Below, piece after piece: positions 1 through 13,092 of a DNA stretch of 64,000 nucleotides. This DNA is from Theristus sp. LFF4_11 (lineage: Eukaryota > Nematoda > Chromadorea > Monhysterida > Xyalidae), in the NCBI GenBank assembly GCA_030248135.1, contig JASANC010004751.1:62001-126000 (forward strand). Reading direction: 5' to 3'. A program made the translations under genes and the position numbers. Position 1 is the stretch's first letter. Each line of letters begins with the position of its first letter. Under the pieces are notes generated by a model. The model saw only the letters and a program-made list of their open reading frames with translations. It made no database searches and was not told the origin of the DNA.

Positions 1-60
1 CTGTTCCACCGTTGCCGCTGACCACCACGACACGAGCTCCTGCGCTGAGACCACGTACAT
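1..60 (-). CDS. Possible coding exon cut by the left window edge
   Basis: The first 60 bases are much more GC-rich than the AT-rich sequence after them, as the confirmed exons in this window are. Read on the minus strand, one frame is open and gives a short Rossmann-like strand and glycine loop (ARVVVVSGNGG). The gene would continue off the left edge. No clear acceptor was found and the family is not recognised, so this is only a pointer. Confidence 0.2.
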   Translation of the reverse strand, partial: MYVVSAQELVSWWSAATVEQ

Positions 61-119
61 AACTAATCCACGTTTTATAAAAACACCAAAACAATAAACA
101 TTAATGTACCACAATTGTT

Positions 120-332
120 CTAGCTTGCATTGATCAATTTCTGGACTGCCCATTCTTCCGGTCGTACTGCAAGAAGAGCGCCTTCACGCAAGTTATGAAC
201 ACCTACTGTGGTCGGACGTGTCAAAGATGTTGATTCCTTTATTTTTAGAGCTGTTTTAATTGCAGCAAACTTGTACCATGTGTGATATTGTCTTCCGGTA
301 TTTGGGACCACATTCAATATTATGTGCTTCAA
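120..332 (-). CDS. Unrecognised open frame, possibly a terminal exon
   Basis: A minus-strand frame of about 70 codons ends in TAG at 120. It has a balanced amino-acid composition with two Trp and a plausible globular look (for example REGALLAVRPEEW). No good splice acceptor lies immediately upstream and there is no ATG at its start, so it would have to be an internal or last exon. It could belong to the same minus-strand gene as the GC-rich edge at 1-60. The family is not recognised and it may be a chance frame. Confidence 0.2.
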   Translation of the reverse strand: MKHIILNVVPNTGRQYHTWYKFAAIKTALKIKESTSLTRPTTVGVHNLREGALLAVRPEEWAVQKLINAS

Positions 333-3300
333 TCAGCGTCTGATTATCAGAAGTGAATGAGCAAATTTTTAAATTTAAAATGATAAAAACATGAACCTAT
401 ATTCACCATTTGTTTCGACTTTGGATATATTTCATCGGTCGTACTTCTGACAGCAATACATACAAGCACAAGCACAAGCGCAGCATGCTGACCAGCCAAT
501 CGTTGCATCATTTAGAGGGCGTCAGAAAGGCGGAGCTTACGTACATGTGAGATGTTGCTTGTGCAAATAAACGCTACTCACACTGGACCGAAGCTTTAGT
601 TTAGTTTATATTTTTGCAATTGCTGCCCTCTCGGTTGGATTTGAGTTAGAAGCAAATCAGAATAGTCTGCACATGTTTCAGTGTTACCATTGCAAAGCAT
701 ACAAGCGCGTCCGGACAAAGTTCCTCCTCGCGGGTTGTTGTTGTTGTTGTTTTGATGTGTACATGCAAGTGTGAGCCAGCGCGTTTTATATGCCTAACAA
801 CAACAAAATTGTGTGCGCTTTGCAAGGAGCGCAAAGATGCTCTGCGTGTGAGTGTGTGTGGTGTGATGCAGCCAGATTGCTGACTGACTGGCGACAAAAG
901 AAAGAAGTCGCCTGTGTCACGCCGTCAGTGGCATACATTGTAGTTGTTCAGTGCTGCATTGCCGTTGTGCTGTTGTGAGGCTGTAACAGTGCAAAGCTCT
1001 GCAGTGACTCGCTCAAAGCTCACTTCTCAACCAACTGAGTCTATCAATGTGTGCTGTGCTGCTTGTGCCTGCTTTGAATGTTGCGTGATGTATGACCGCG
1101 TTAGTCCTGTCTGTCCCGTCGATGATCAAACTTCAACGTGTCCTCCCCACAGCCTCATTTTTACTTCATCTTGTGCGCTTTCTACTTTTTATTGTATTTA
1201 TAATAATTCAGCATTCTAGTCCCACGCCCGTTTAGCAGTCACTTTTTTCCTCCTTTCCGTTGTCGTCTTTTTATTTCTTTCATATTCTTGTTTGTAAATT
1301 TGTGGACACATGAACACACTTTTTAACCATCCTTTGAGAAGCACAAACTCTTGCCGTCTGCCGTTTTAGAAAGTTCTCTCCGCTCAAACTATTTGTCTTC
1401 TTGACATTACGGCAGTGTCGACAAACAGATAGTCAAATTCAATGACTGTCTTTTTTGTTATTTGGTGCAGTAGTACAGATGTGCTTTGCCAGGATACATG
1501 CATGCACGACCGAAAACAAGCGAAACCTAAAAATATCAAAAAAGACTGCCCGTTTGTAGGAGCAAACAGCAGTTTTCTAACGTTGCGTTCCGTGAAGTGT
1601 GTGAAAACCCAAAACAATATTGCCTGAAATCACCGCCACTGGAGCGTTATCGAATATCTACCAAAAATTCATGGCGCATCCGAAAAAAACATGCAACTCT
1701 TTTGCAGCTTTGATCTGTTCAACTAAAAATTGTCCACTGTTTCACAAAGAATACCAGAGTTCTACAAACTGCATTCGGCTTAGCTAAAAATGCGCCGATG
1801 TAGTTTTTGTTTTTTGCTACACTTTTTATTTACGGCATTCTTTATTATTGGATCATCTATAATCCGTCGGCGTGCGCTCTCTCGTGTTTATTGCCGCGGG
1901 ACTCTTTTTGTCCGTCCGTTTTTCGGTTCAACTTTAGCGTTTTTTTGCCATCTGGTTGGTTTTCCTGATGAATGCCAAACTCGTAAATGAAACGATTTGT
2001 CTTTTCGCCGCTGCTAATGGTGTGCCCCAGTAAGAACGCTGGTTATCCAACCATACAGACATTCGCGAGCGCAAACAAACGGTGCAAAATTTCATTTATC
2101 GCATCACTGGACAGGACGCACTGAAAAACAGTTTTTTTTGTTTTTCAAAACTTTCTAAACTGTATTTTGAGTTACTCTCCTTCAGGAACTTGGAAACTTT
2201 GGGAACTGACCAAACGTTTGCAGTGATCATGATGTTTAGGAATAATCACTGATTATCTGGTTAGGTTACTAAATTCTGGTGTGTCATTATTCCATCATCG
2301 CACAATGCGCACAAACATGCAATGCACGTGTATTAAGTTGGGCTTCTGAACATTTATTATTTTTTCAATGGTTCACATTGCACATGCACTCATGGTTTTC
2401 GCCCATGCTGACATGGACCCACGCAATACGGTTTTTATCGTATTGGATCTCGACATGATTTTAGTCTAGTTATTGTCAGATAAAATCAGTGAAACGTTTG
2501 GCAAAACAAATGAATGTTCAAATCCAAAAATATTTCGTGCAATTTGCTCTCTGACGATCACGGACGTGAACCGTATAATCGCGTCAAGACCCAATACGGT
2601 GACACCAGCCGGGCTATCAAGCAAAATTTTGACATTCCACTATTATGCGGCATATTTTGTGCGTGTGTCAAAATGCACTTGGGTAACCAGCCCAGCGCCA
2701 CACAGCGACGACTAAAATATATTCCTTTTCGCTGTTGTGGCTGGAGTTTTGCTGCCGCCGGCTAGCCCAGAGAACAAAACGGCGCTTTTTTATTAATCAA
2801 TATGCACGTGCGTTTTCTACACGCTTTCGCCTAAAACCATGTGTATTCTTTTACCCCACCAAATAGCTGCGTTGAATTGTTAGCAGCATCAGGCAGAAGG
2901 TTCTGTGGGGAATATTTACGAGTTTAGTGCCATCGGGACACTGAAACCACCCGGCAGCCTGTGTTTTTCTATTGTACATTATTTCATTTTCAGTATGGCA
3001 CCTCCTCTTGAAGCTGATCAAACACTTTGTGAGGGCGTGTCAATGAAAACTAAATTGATGATGCATTTGTAATGCGATAATTCTGCGCCCGCTCCACGAT
3101 TTGCACTCCGCAGAGAGTCACATCTGTTTCTCATTTGTTTTTTATTTCCGTTTCAATAAAATGCGGCCACAGAGTTTGGCGAAGATATTGGGTTTGTTTC
3201 ACTGCACACAAACCAAAAGAAAGCTGATTGCAGTGGCTGGTTTGCTGCTCTGCTGATCAACATCGCAACAATTCTACTTTCTTATGAAACAACGACAACG

Positions 3301-3400
3301 ACAAACAAAAAACAACGCAGTGTGCACTGTTGTGCTGTACTGGAAATAATGATGATATAGCCAACACTGTGAATAACCAACAAAATCAGTCCGACGGCAC
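333..3400. other. Gene-poor stretch upstream of the Shisa-like gene
   Basis: Low-GC sequence with short overlapping frames on both strands, none with recognisable domains or paired splice sites. There is a (GTT)n-type run near 733-750. This is probably intergenic, or 5' intron/promoter sequence of the gene that follows. Confidence 0.4.
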
Positions 3401-3444
3401 GGAAATCAGGAATAACCAACGTTGTGACCACCACTGCAACAAAC

Positions 3445-6400
3445 ATGAAACCTAACTGTCGCAACGATGGTCAAGTTGACAACGCAGCACAAAGGTGCAC
3501 GCATCGACACGAAAGCCCGATTGAACCAGCGCAAAAACAGTCTCAAAACTGCAGAGCAAATCGTAAAACGGTATTGTCGCTGTCGAGATGGTCGCCAATA
3601 ACCAGCACACTTTCTTGCCTCTTCAATTTTTCTGCTCTCGCCATTGTGTTTGGTGCGTAAATTTCATATTTGTTAACATTAAAGCAATCTGCATCAGCAA
3701 TCTGTAACTGTATGGTCAGCCTTGGTGAAAACAGCTAATCGTTTTTGTTGTTTCAGATCTGTCCCTAGTGCGCACGGTGTCGGCCGAATTCAACTACACG
3801 GCCTATTCTTGCGAAACGAAAGCAGCCAAGGCGACAGGCAAAGAATGTCCTGCACTGTTCGACGAGAAACGAGAGACTTTCTGTTGTCCGTCTGAAAAGT
3901 TTCCAGGCGAATTCTTCTGTTGCGACAAAGCCATGGTCGAAAAATTTGAGGCAGAACGTCTCGGCAGAATCAGGGACGAGTTCCTTAGACAGTAAGCGAA
4001 GCAGTTTTCAAAATTTCTGTTGTGTTGCATTTTTTTGGTGTCAGTTCAATTTCTAAGCGATAAAGATGAGAACAAAAGCACTCTTGCTTGCGTGACATGA
4101 AAATCACTGTTTTCCTTAGAAACGACAGCTAAAAAACAAACAAGAGTTTCTGACTTTTCCCAGCTGAGTAGCTCATGTCCATGAAACTAGATGAACAAGC
4201 AGGCAAATCAAGCTCTTTAATCCGAAAATTGTTTTGAAAAGTTCAACCTTTTGTCTTGGTCTGAAAATTCTTTTGTTGTTAGTTTTTTTCAGTATCATTG
4301 ATCAATCTAAAACTGGATGATGCATAATTTTCTATGTTTGTGGTGGCCCAGTGTGTCACAATGCGTAATCTGGCAGTCATTCTGAAGTGTGCTCGTTGCA
4401 CTATATTCAAACCGCAGCGACCTTTACTGCAAAGCATGTTGAAAAGCTCACTCACGGATGAAACCATGCTCCCTCTGAAGCTGCCACAGAAAATGTCACT
4501 TCAAATTAGAACAACTTGTCTTGATCCGTGATAGTGCTCGTTTTGATGTATTCTCGGTACCGATTCGGACACACGCACCCTGCACGTTATCGCTTTTTAA
4601 CTATTGACACTGCTGTAAATGTATTTGTTCAATGTGCACTATGAGACCAGTTTTTTAGTGCATAAACAGATAGCGCCTCCTCTACACCCCCTAAAATGAA
4701 CGTTATTGCCACACGTTGTGACAGCGGGTTGTCGCTGTGAATGCACTTTTATTTGTTCATTAGTTCGGTAATAAGCTGCTATCAAGATACACATACATAA
4801 AGAGCGCCAATGAAATATTGATAATCACTGTTGCATCAATATATTGAATATGTGGAACAGAGCTCGCCTTGTCAAACGAACAAAACAACCCATGCGGATT
4901 AAAGATAGCTGACATATTTTTGGAATGATTAATGAAGGTTCACTGGTCAAAATAGCTAAAAAGCTAACAGCATAGAAAGTATGAGGTTGCATGAACACAA
5001 CCGAATTATTAAAAATCTGACTCATAATTAATGGAATAAGTTTGTGCCATGCACACGCAGACAGAGAGGAACCGCAGTGAAATTTTCATTGACATAAAAG
5101 ATATTGTGTTCTAGAAGTAAGCCCAAAGATGAAACAAACAGCAGAACACAAAAATCGGTTTGACGGTTTCGGATCACCACTATTTGTGAAGCAAGGCTCA
5201 AAGCCTACTGCAAATTCAGAAACTATCACAAAACACGATGGATTTTACTAGCAACATAAGAAAGTTGTATTTTAATTTCAGTGAACTGCCCATCATCTTG
5301 CTGCTGGTGCTTGGCTTTGGTTTCATCCTGTTTGGCATAACTCTTTTCGTCTGCATGCGCAACCGTCGGTGCCCGCTATATCGATATAAGGAGCGCAAAG
5401 ACCGATTCGGTAAGGTTAAAAAGGCCAACGGTTACTTTTTACAGCAGCACTGGTGGCATGTTTAATTCTGTAGCGTGACAACGTACATTTGCTTGCAGCC
5501 TGCTCTAGCCACCATCACCGAGCACCAGTGAGCACAAACGTGACACGGCAACGACCGAGTGTTTTGACAAGTGACGTTGCCAGTGCACGGCCCACGCTGA
5601 CGAACAGCTCAAATGCAACCAGCATTGCTCATTCAAGCAGCCGTGGCGCTCATCATCATCATCGATCGTCAAACACTTCCAGTTCAAACAATTCAAGCAA
5701 CAATCACACTTCGAACGCAAATAATAATGCCCATCGAACGGCGCAGTACGGCAGACCGCGCACAACCGAGGAACCGAAACCCTTACTCTTTGACGGTTTG
5801 TTTGATAATTCAATTTTGTCATAGTCACTTGAATTAGAACTCCCCTGAGTGTGTCCCGTGTCGTTCCAAAAATTTAGAAACACAGATACATTAAGTTGCG
5901 CACGTAAACTGTCAACGTTGGTGTCTCAGTGAAGATACCATGTGAGTCTTCGATTTAGACAACATCCAAATGATAAACGTGCGTACAGTCATTAGTCAGT
6001 TCAGTCAGCATGCCATACATTTTTTTCAATTACACTATGGTGTGCGTGGTTTTCGAATGGGTGTGTTTTAGAATGCCAGTGCGGTGCGTTTTCGTCCGGT
6101 TGCTTGGTATATGGCGACTAACACTCAATCATCACAAAACTCAGCTCACATCACTCATGCAATTTTGTTCATGCTACCGGCTGGTGCATTTTTATGTTTA
6201 CGATTTTTATGTCGACCGCTGGCGCCCAAGTGAAGACTGAAATTTGCAATATTGCGAACCACAAAACCACATACCATAAAACACACAGATCGGCAATAAA
6301 CAACGGCAGCTGACACACACACGCCCGCAAATTCGTTTCATTTTGCGCAACAGAAACTCGCTTGAGCCAATGGAGTTTCAAATATTACGCAATATAACAA

Positions 6401-9400
6401 GTGTCTCACCGCGACAACGTTCAACACTGCACAGTGAATGTAGTTTAGTTATTTCTGTTTATAATTTTGTTCTCGCATACCACCGCCACCGCCATATGGG
6501 ATGTGATAGCGAAACCATAACAGTGTTCAATTTCACATATTACGGACCACCAAGGTTAAAAAAGCACAGCAAACCCACACCAGCCATAAACTGACCATCT
6601 CGTGCAGTCTAAAAAGAAGAAATGAAGCAAAACATGTTTTCTTAGTTTTGTCCTAAATTTTATGTTTCACACTGGACAAGCATGCAAAATTTGACACCAT
6701 ATGCAGTGAAAATATAACATGCCGGTTCAAACATTTGTAAAAGCACATCCCATTTGTAATAACCGTTCAATTAAAAAAGTCGACGCAATTTAAAACCAGA
6801 GCATAACCAATGTTTTTTAAGTGTAGTGCTATCTACTGTGGTCACAACACATCGATAAAAAAGGCCAAGTCAGTCAAGCAAAACTACACTGAAAGAGTGT
6901 ATTAGAGTTCCACCAATGTAGTCCATGCGGTAAAACACGTTGAAACACTGTAACCATACAAAGTTTGCATTAATGCTAGTTATTGCGGTTACCCGAGGGA
7001 CAAAAGCGTGTAAAAAATCCTGTTCTTGTTAGCAAACGTGTGTAGAAACAGTGCCGAATACTTTGCGCTGTTCCTATTTTTTTACTGGCTGAAAGTGTAT
7101 TCCTACAACAAGTGAATATGACATGGTCTGATGTTGAACGTGTGCGAATCGTTTTTGGATTCAATTTACAAAGGTAGCAACTTTTAACCGACCATTTTGT
7201 TTTGATAATTGACTGAAACTAGATAAACACAGTGAGTGATGCAGACTTGCCACAGATGCTGGATTACATTACACCATGGCATGACGCTAAAGTGCGTCAC
7301 GTTTAGAATGGGTTAACGTGTATCAAGTTTCGTTCAAACCAAATTGAAAGCGCAACGACAGCCTTTGATAAATACAATTTTGGGAGCACCCATTTTGGTT
7401 ATTTTAAAAACGTGTTATGCCTTGTTATGAGCAATACTTATACTTTCTGTCGGCGGATATTTTTATTGGAGCCGACCGCCCAGGAATTGTCAGTACATGT
7501 AAATACACTTTTTTCTTTGAAGTTCTTGTGAGCTTGCAGTTTAGTTTTTAATGAATTATGAGCACACATTTTAGGAACTCAGTGCGTACGTATGGACTAC
7601 ATACATACATACAACGTAATTTATGACACCGCAAGCACAAACCGCGTGTTTCGTATCGAACCAAGAGTGATTATAATTTACTCCGTATAATTTAAGGGCT
7701 GTTATAGTATAAGCAATTTGTCGCGACTAAATGCGGACAATGGAACTACAAAAGCCATAATTTTTCCTCATCTAACACCACCGAACATCATCTAACACCA
7801 CCGAACAGACACTCCACAAATTTTAGGCGTTACCATTTATAAAGCGACGAATGTAAACAAAGCGAAAAACTTTTTTGGCGGTGATAAAACAACGCTCATT
7901 TTTTAAATCTTCGTAGCTCAAAACACGCTTATGACAAATTTGAATTACCTCACAGCAACAGCATTCGTCGTAGCCGCATACATGTAAGACAAACAAACCA
8001 ATCTGCGCTGCAAAGCTGAAAACTTATTTCGATAAGCGACTAACAGCGAACAAATCAGTTTCGGATGACACGCGACACACACGCCACGGAACCTGCACGA
8101 CTGACGCCTGAACGAAATGAAGCACCAAAACTTTCACTAAAGCTATACGCCAGTTTCTTTCAGCATTGCTGGACATTGTGTTTAGACCTATGTACGTACC
8201 TACTGTATTTTAAGGGCGTTTTTGTTTGTTAGTTTTTTATGTCTGAGTTGACAGCCACTGAAAATACTTTTTGATCCTTATTGGGTGGTTATTCACATTT
8301 TTACGGCCCGCCGAATAGTTAAAAATGCAAATTTTTGCGGTTAACACCAAGATACAGCAAACCGATTCACGGCTTTATGTAGATATTGGATATAAGATCG
8401 TAACCCGTGGTTGTTATTCAGGGGACTTTACCAGTAACGATTCAGTTTGGGCACTTTTTATTTGGCGTAAAAACTTTTTTCAGTTCTTTGACGCACAACG
8501 CGCGGCTAGCAGCATCAAACTTCAGCGCTATGGCGAAAAGTCTCGTATTCTTTATAGTTTTTTACGAAATATAAAAAGAGAACAGTTGGTTCAGTGTCGT
8601 AGACTGCATGCTCCGCTGGGTTACTGAATTTCAGCAATTTTTTATTAGTTCTAAAGGTTGTACAACGTCAGCGCACGTTTTCCAAATCAGGATTTGACGA
8701 ACTTTCTGGCACCCCGACTCCGCCAAAGATAGAAAACAGCAAGCTACTCAAACGCGTGATCACGTGGTTTAGACATTGTCAAGCTAAATTACAGTCTGTC
8801 GTGTTTCTCGGAATCGTTTGATCACAGACCAAGCCGATCAGAAAACGAAAGTAACGACAGTTTGTGCTCGTGGGTTCATAATTTAGCTGTCGTTTAACAA
8901 CTGAAACTGCGCGGACTGTTTCAAATTTGCGTACATTACAGTGTTAGCTTGCAAGAAAGCGCTCGCGCCCTTAGATACACACGAAACGATGCTAATCAGA
9001 ACGACATACAGCACACGCAGCGCAGCATGTTCTCAGAGACCAGCTAAAATACAGGCACTTTACATTTGCTTATTTTGGGTTTGATAAAGGGATTCAGTAG
9101 CAATGTTCAGTAGCAGTACTGCGTTGAACTTGCAGTGAAAGTTATACGTCACTGCTTGGTTCGTGCGTGCGACGACGAATATAAAACGCCACGCTGTGCT
9201 CTCACTAAAATCACATTATAAAAACTGAATCACATGATTTCAGTTGGTGGCTCAAGCCTGCTGTGTGCAATCAAGCATCTCGTGGCGATGTTGGCTTGAG
9301 TTTCTTAAGGGCCATCTGGCAGCTTGGCTGATTGCTTCAAAATCAGAAATGTTAACAGGAAAAGTTGTCGAACACGCTTTTACCAAAATTTAACACACAC

Positions 9401-9808
9401 GATTTTTTAAATTTGTCGAAGTTTATGTTGTATGTGATGAACAAAAACCCAAACAACGACATGGGAACATGTTTCAAAGTAAATTAAATTAAATTAAATT
9501 AAATGAAGGATTAAATTGTTTTGATAAAAAAACTGACAAGGGCTGAAAAGCGCGATGGCAAAAATAAACGGAGCGTCAGAAAATTTGAATTTAACAGTAC
9601 AAGAACGATTTGAATTTAACAGTGCATGAACGTTAAAAAATAAAGTGTCACAATGTTCCCCTTTTCTTCAGCCCCACCTCCATACGGTATGGCACAGCAT
9701 TATCCAAGTACACCACCAACAGTTGCAATACCAGTGGAGCCGATCATTGATTACACCGCACAAAATGTATTGAATGCTCAGCGACAACAACTGACCGCTT
9801 CGCGATGA
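3445..9808 (+). CDS. Single-pass membrane protein with Cys-rich ectodomain and PPPY tail (Shisa or WBP1/VOPP1-like)
   Basis: The exons join in phase: a tentative first exon ending at 3652, then 3757-3991, 5282-5409, 5499-5795 and 9672-9808 (stop TGA). The first exon codes a hydrophobic stretch (SCLFNFSALAIVF) that could be a signal peptide. Its ATG is uncertain; the nearest in-frame one, at 3445, gives a long polar leader. The second exon has paired cysteines (CPALF...FCCPSEKF...FFCCDK). The third holds one membrane segment (LPIILLLVLGFGFILFGITL) followed by RNRRCPLY. The fourth is low-complexity Ser/Asn/His-rich, and the last begins APPPYGM, a PPxY motif of the kind WW domains bind. Cys-rich ectodomain, one helix and a PY tail is the layout of Shisa and WBP1/VOPP1 proteins, which act in membrane trafficking, receptor retention or ubiquitin-ligase recruitment. 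Sequence identity is too low to choose between them. The 3.9 kb last intron shows nothing recognisable. An AATAAA lies at 10076. Confidence 0.6.
9480..9504. repeat. AAATT pentanucleotide microsatellite
   Basis: About five direct copies of a five-base AT-only unit, in the last intron of the Shisa-like gene. Confidence 0.8.
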
Positions 9809-10075
9809 CCCCTATGACGCTATTATCAACGTTCTGTTTCTAACATTTCACCAGCTGCTAAACGTTATTAAGGGTGGGACGCTGTTTTGTGATATTGATA
9901 TACTCTTGATTTCATCGAACACTGAAAAAATTACAATGGTATTTGCAAAGTAAATGCGCATGATTGCCCTGTTTTGTTGCATAACATTACCAGCAACAAT
10001 CTCCATTGTTTTTCTCGTGATTTGTGCGACTACTCTCCCTATCTGATTTTCGAATCGAAAAAGTTGAAGTTTTTC

Positions 10076-10081
10076 AATAAA
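10076..10081 (+). promoter_or_regulatory. Poly(A) signal AATAAA of the Shisa-like gene
   Basis: A canonical hexamer 268 bases after the TGA of the last PPPY-containing exon. It is the first one that fits the expected 3'UTR. Confidence 0.5.
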
Positions 10082-13000
10082 TAATTTGAATACTCATTTG
10101 TTTGGTGCATTGACTTCTTGAAGTGTATGTACTAAAGATGCTGAAATAAATTTCTGTGATTTCATTTGATTAAATACTACAAAACTGCCCGTGTATTTAG
10201 TGTATAGCATGTCCTTTTGCTTACTGTATAAAAGTCGAAATTCCGACAAACTATTGCAGACTGTGGACTTCATTATAGCAATAAAAAAGAACACTACTGT
10301 GTTCACGAGCCCATGAATGACACTTGGTTACAGAGTGTGACTTCAAAATTATTTTGGCTCGACTCTTTTCCATTTTATTCTGTGTTTATCGATTTTTATG
10401 GTTCTTTTTGCATTTATGTATGTGTTACTGACGCTTACAAGGTTTCTTCTATTTTTTTTTAATTTTTGCTTTTACATTTTTGATTATTGTGTCAATATTA
10501 AACGACACAAATACATCGCAGTAACTCATTTAACCAGCGAAACCAATAGCCAATGAGAATCTAAATTTCAATAAGTAACTTAAAAGACATCCTTGATTCA
10601 GAATTTTTAAAGCGGTTGCAAAGTGTCCGTTGTTTTAAAAGACCAAGTATCATAAATCAAATTATGCCCTGTACTATTAAATACGTACACAATGGGATTT
10701 TTTTGAAAACGTCAACTTTTCAAGGGACCCACAATTGATGGGCATTATTTTAATATGACATATTCACGTTGGTCGAGGGCTTTGGTAATAAAGCCACGAT
10801 CGTTCTTGCACCCGAAACGATTCAAAACGCAAAACCAGTAGCTAAAAAGTAGATCCTAATGCGGCTGGAACGTGCAGCACGCATAAAGGCGTTTTTGACG
10901 GGTCTCTCGCGATTTCGGGTGCTTTTAGGCCGGACAGAGTGCATGTGTGTCAACTTTTTTGCCAACGAGAAGCACACAGTGAACTGTTTAAATGTAGGCG
11001 TGCATGTTTCGATTGGTTCCCAAGTGACACAACGCGCCCGTCGATCGGATTACGTACGGCTGAAATTATTCTTTTGGTTTCGCGAAAACTCGTTTCCAAC
11101 AATTCAAAGCAAACAACGAAGCATCCGCTAAAGAGGCTCAACTCCAGAGACAGAAGCAACCGCAGATACATTGAAAAAGGTCACCGACACAGAGCAACAC
11201 TGGCTGAATACAGATTTACAGCTTTATCTGTCTTTCAAAACCAGTGCAGCAATTGAATTCGCACCGTTTCAAACATTTAAGCAATGAAAAAACGCACAGT
11301 ATTTAGTTCGGTTCTCCAAAATACTTCTGTTTACAGTTTTTCTGTCAGAAAATTCGGCGCTCGAGAAAAGCGGATTTGATTTGATTGACGCGCACACACA
11401 CCCAAAGTCCACTTCCAAACTGACTAGCATGTGCCTGACTGGCATGCTATCTGTGTGGACGCCCTCAGGGAATTCGGTCGATGTTGCCCTGCACGTTCCA
11501 CCACATTTTGACTTTGAAACGCAGCATGCATGCATTCAGTTTTGAGAAAAGAGCTGCAGTTTTCGAACTACTGCGAAACAATCCCTTCGCAATACCGATT
11601 TACACAAACGAACACACTTTTGGTCTCATTTGTAAATTGAGTTAAACTGAGGAAAACACTTCGGGCACACCAATTGAACAATATCAAAAAACATCAATCC
11701 GCCAAGGTTGAAATGTCGACGTTATGCCAAATCTTTACAAACTGAGAAACTGGTTTATGTCGATGCATGTTAGGGACCATGAAAAGCCCGAAGGGGGAAC
11801 TTTATTTGTTCACCGCAAATCGCAGAAGAAGTTCATACCAACTACAGCAAAAGCAACCAAGACATTTTCAAGTTCAGTTTCAACACAGCAGATAAGCACG
11901 CCACGACGAAGCCTAACTAAGCCAGCTTCTCGCCACGACGCTTTTGGTAAGCCAGCAATCACATGGTCAGCCAGTCAATTTTAGCTCATTAGCACTATCA
12001 CGAAGCCACACAGGACGAGGAAACGACTTTCACATCCGTTGTGCTTCCTGACTCGGATATAAATGGAAAAAGATTCTATCAGTTATATCCAAGAAGCTAC
12101 ATACAAGCAGTCAGTGCGTTTTTGCGCGTCAAATTAAAGGCCGCCGTTTCAAACACGCAAAGGGCGACAGGGAACCAGTCTACTGCAGACAAGGCTTCAT
12201 TGAGATTGAACATTGAACTTGCCAATTACAGCTCACACTTCAATAAATCAAACAAAACACAAAGCATCAGTCTCAAAACTTTCTAGCTTCTGCGCTTCTA
12301 GACCTATTTTGAACTTCAAACCAAGAAAAACCATTCACAATATCTTTTAAGTGCAACATGCGTTCCAACTTTTTTTTACACAAACGATTGCAAGTTTCGA
12401 AAGACACTTCACCAGTTGTAACTAACTGGTCGGCAGTCAGCTGAACAAATAACATCACAAAGTCAAAATGCGAGAACAATCAACATTTTGTATTGTTGTT
12501 TGTGTTGTTGAAATTGTTTTGAACATACAACGTATGCGAAGTTGATCACATCACAGAATGCAGGTGTTCAAAAAACTTTTCAAATTATGATCGGCACATC
12601 CGTTGGTAAGGTTGACAATGAGGTCGAGACTAGCCTTGTAACAAGATTGCAAGCACGCTCTAACCAACACCACCAACTACGTACAACCGGTGAAAACAGC
12701 AGCTTGCACTAACAACCAAGAGGAATGAAGAACTTTAAAAAGGCGTTATGTTAGATACAGCTGGGTCGTCACTTGAACAAAAATATTCTGCCCAACAGTC
12801 CAACATTGAAACAGCCACTCGGCTTTAAAACAACGCCAAAACGTTGTTATGAAATTCGGTGCACTGCAGTTAAAGCTTGTACACTCAGCTTGCAACACAG
12901 TTTCAGTGCTAGAATGTTTCGTGTATGTCAGCCTATCACCGACCTCAGCTTATCTTACCTTGTTTTTTGTGATTTTTCACTTTTTTACAATTAGTGTGAC

Positions 13001-13092
13001 AAACTACAATATCGGTACTAATTCAGAGACTTATTTTTTCAACTAAGAAAAAAAAGAAAGACGCTAAACCACACATCGGTTGATGAAGAAAA
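10082..13092. other. Intergenic stretch before the bestrophin gene
   Basis: No exon with matching splice sites was found. Frames at 10859-11131, 11724-11984 (86 codons) and 12041-12286 are open but have no recognised domain or coding-like composition. The sequence just before 13093 would hold the promoter and 5'UTR of the bestrophin gene; no distinct motif was seen. Confidence 0.4.
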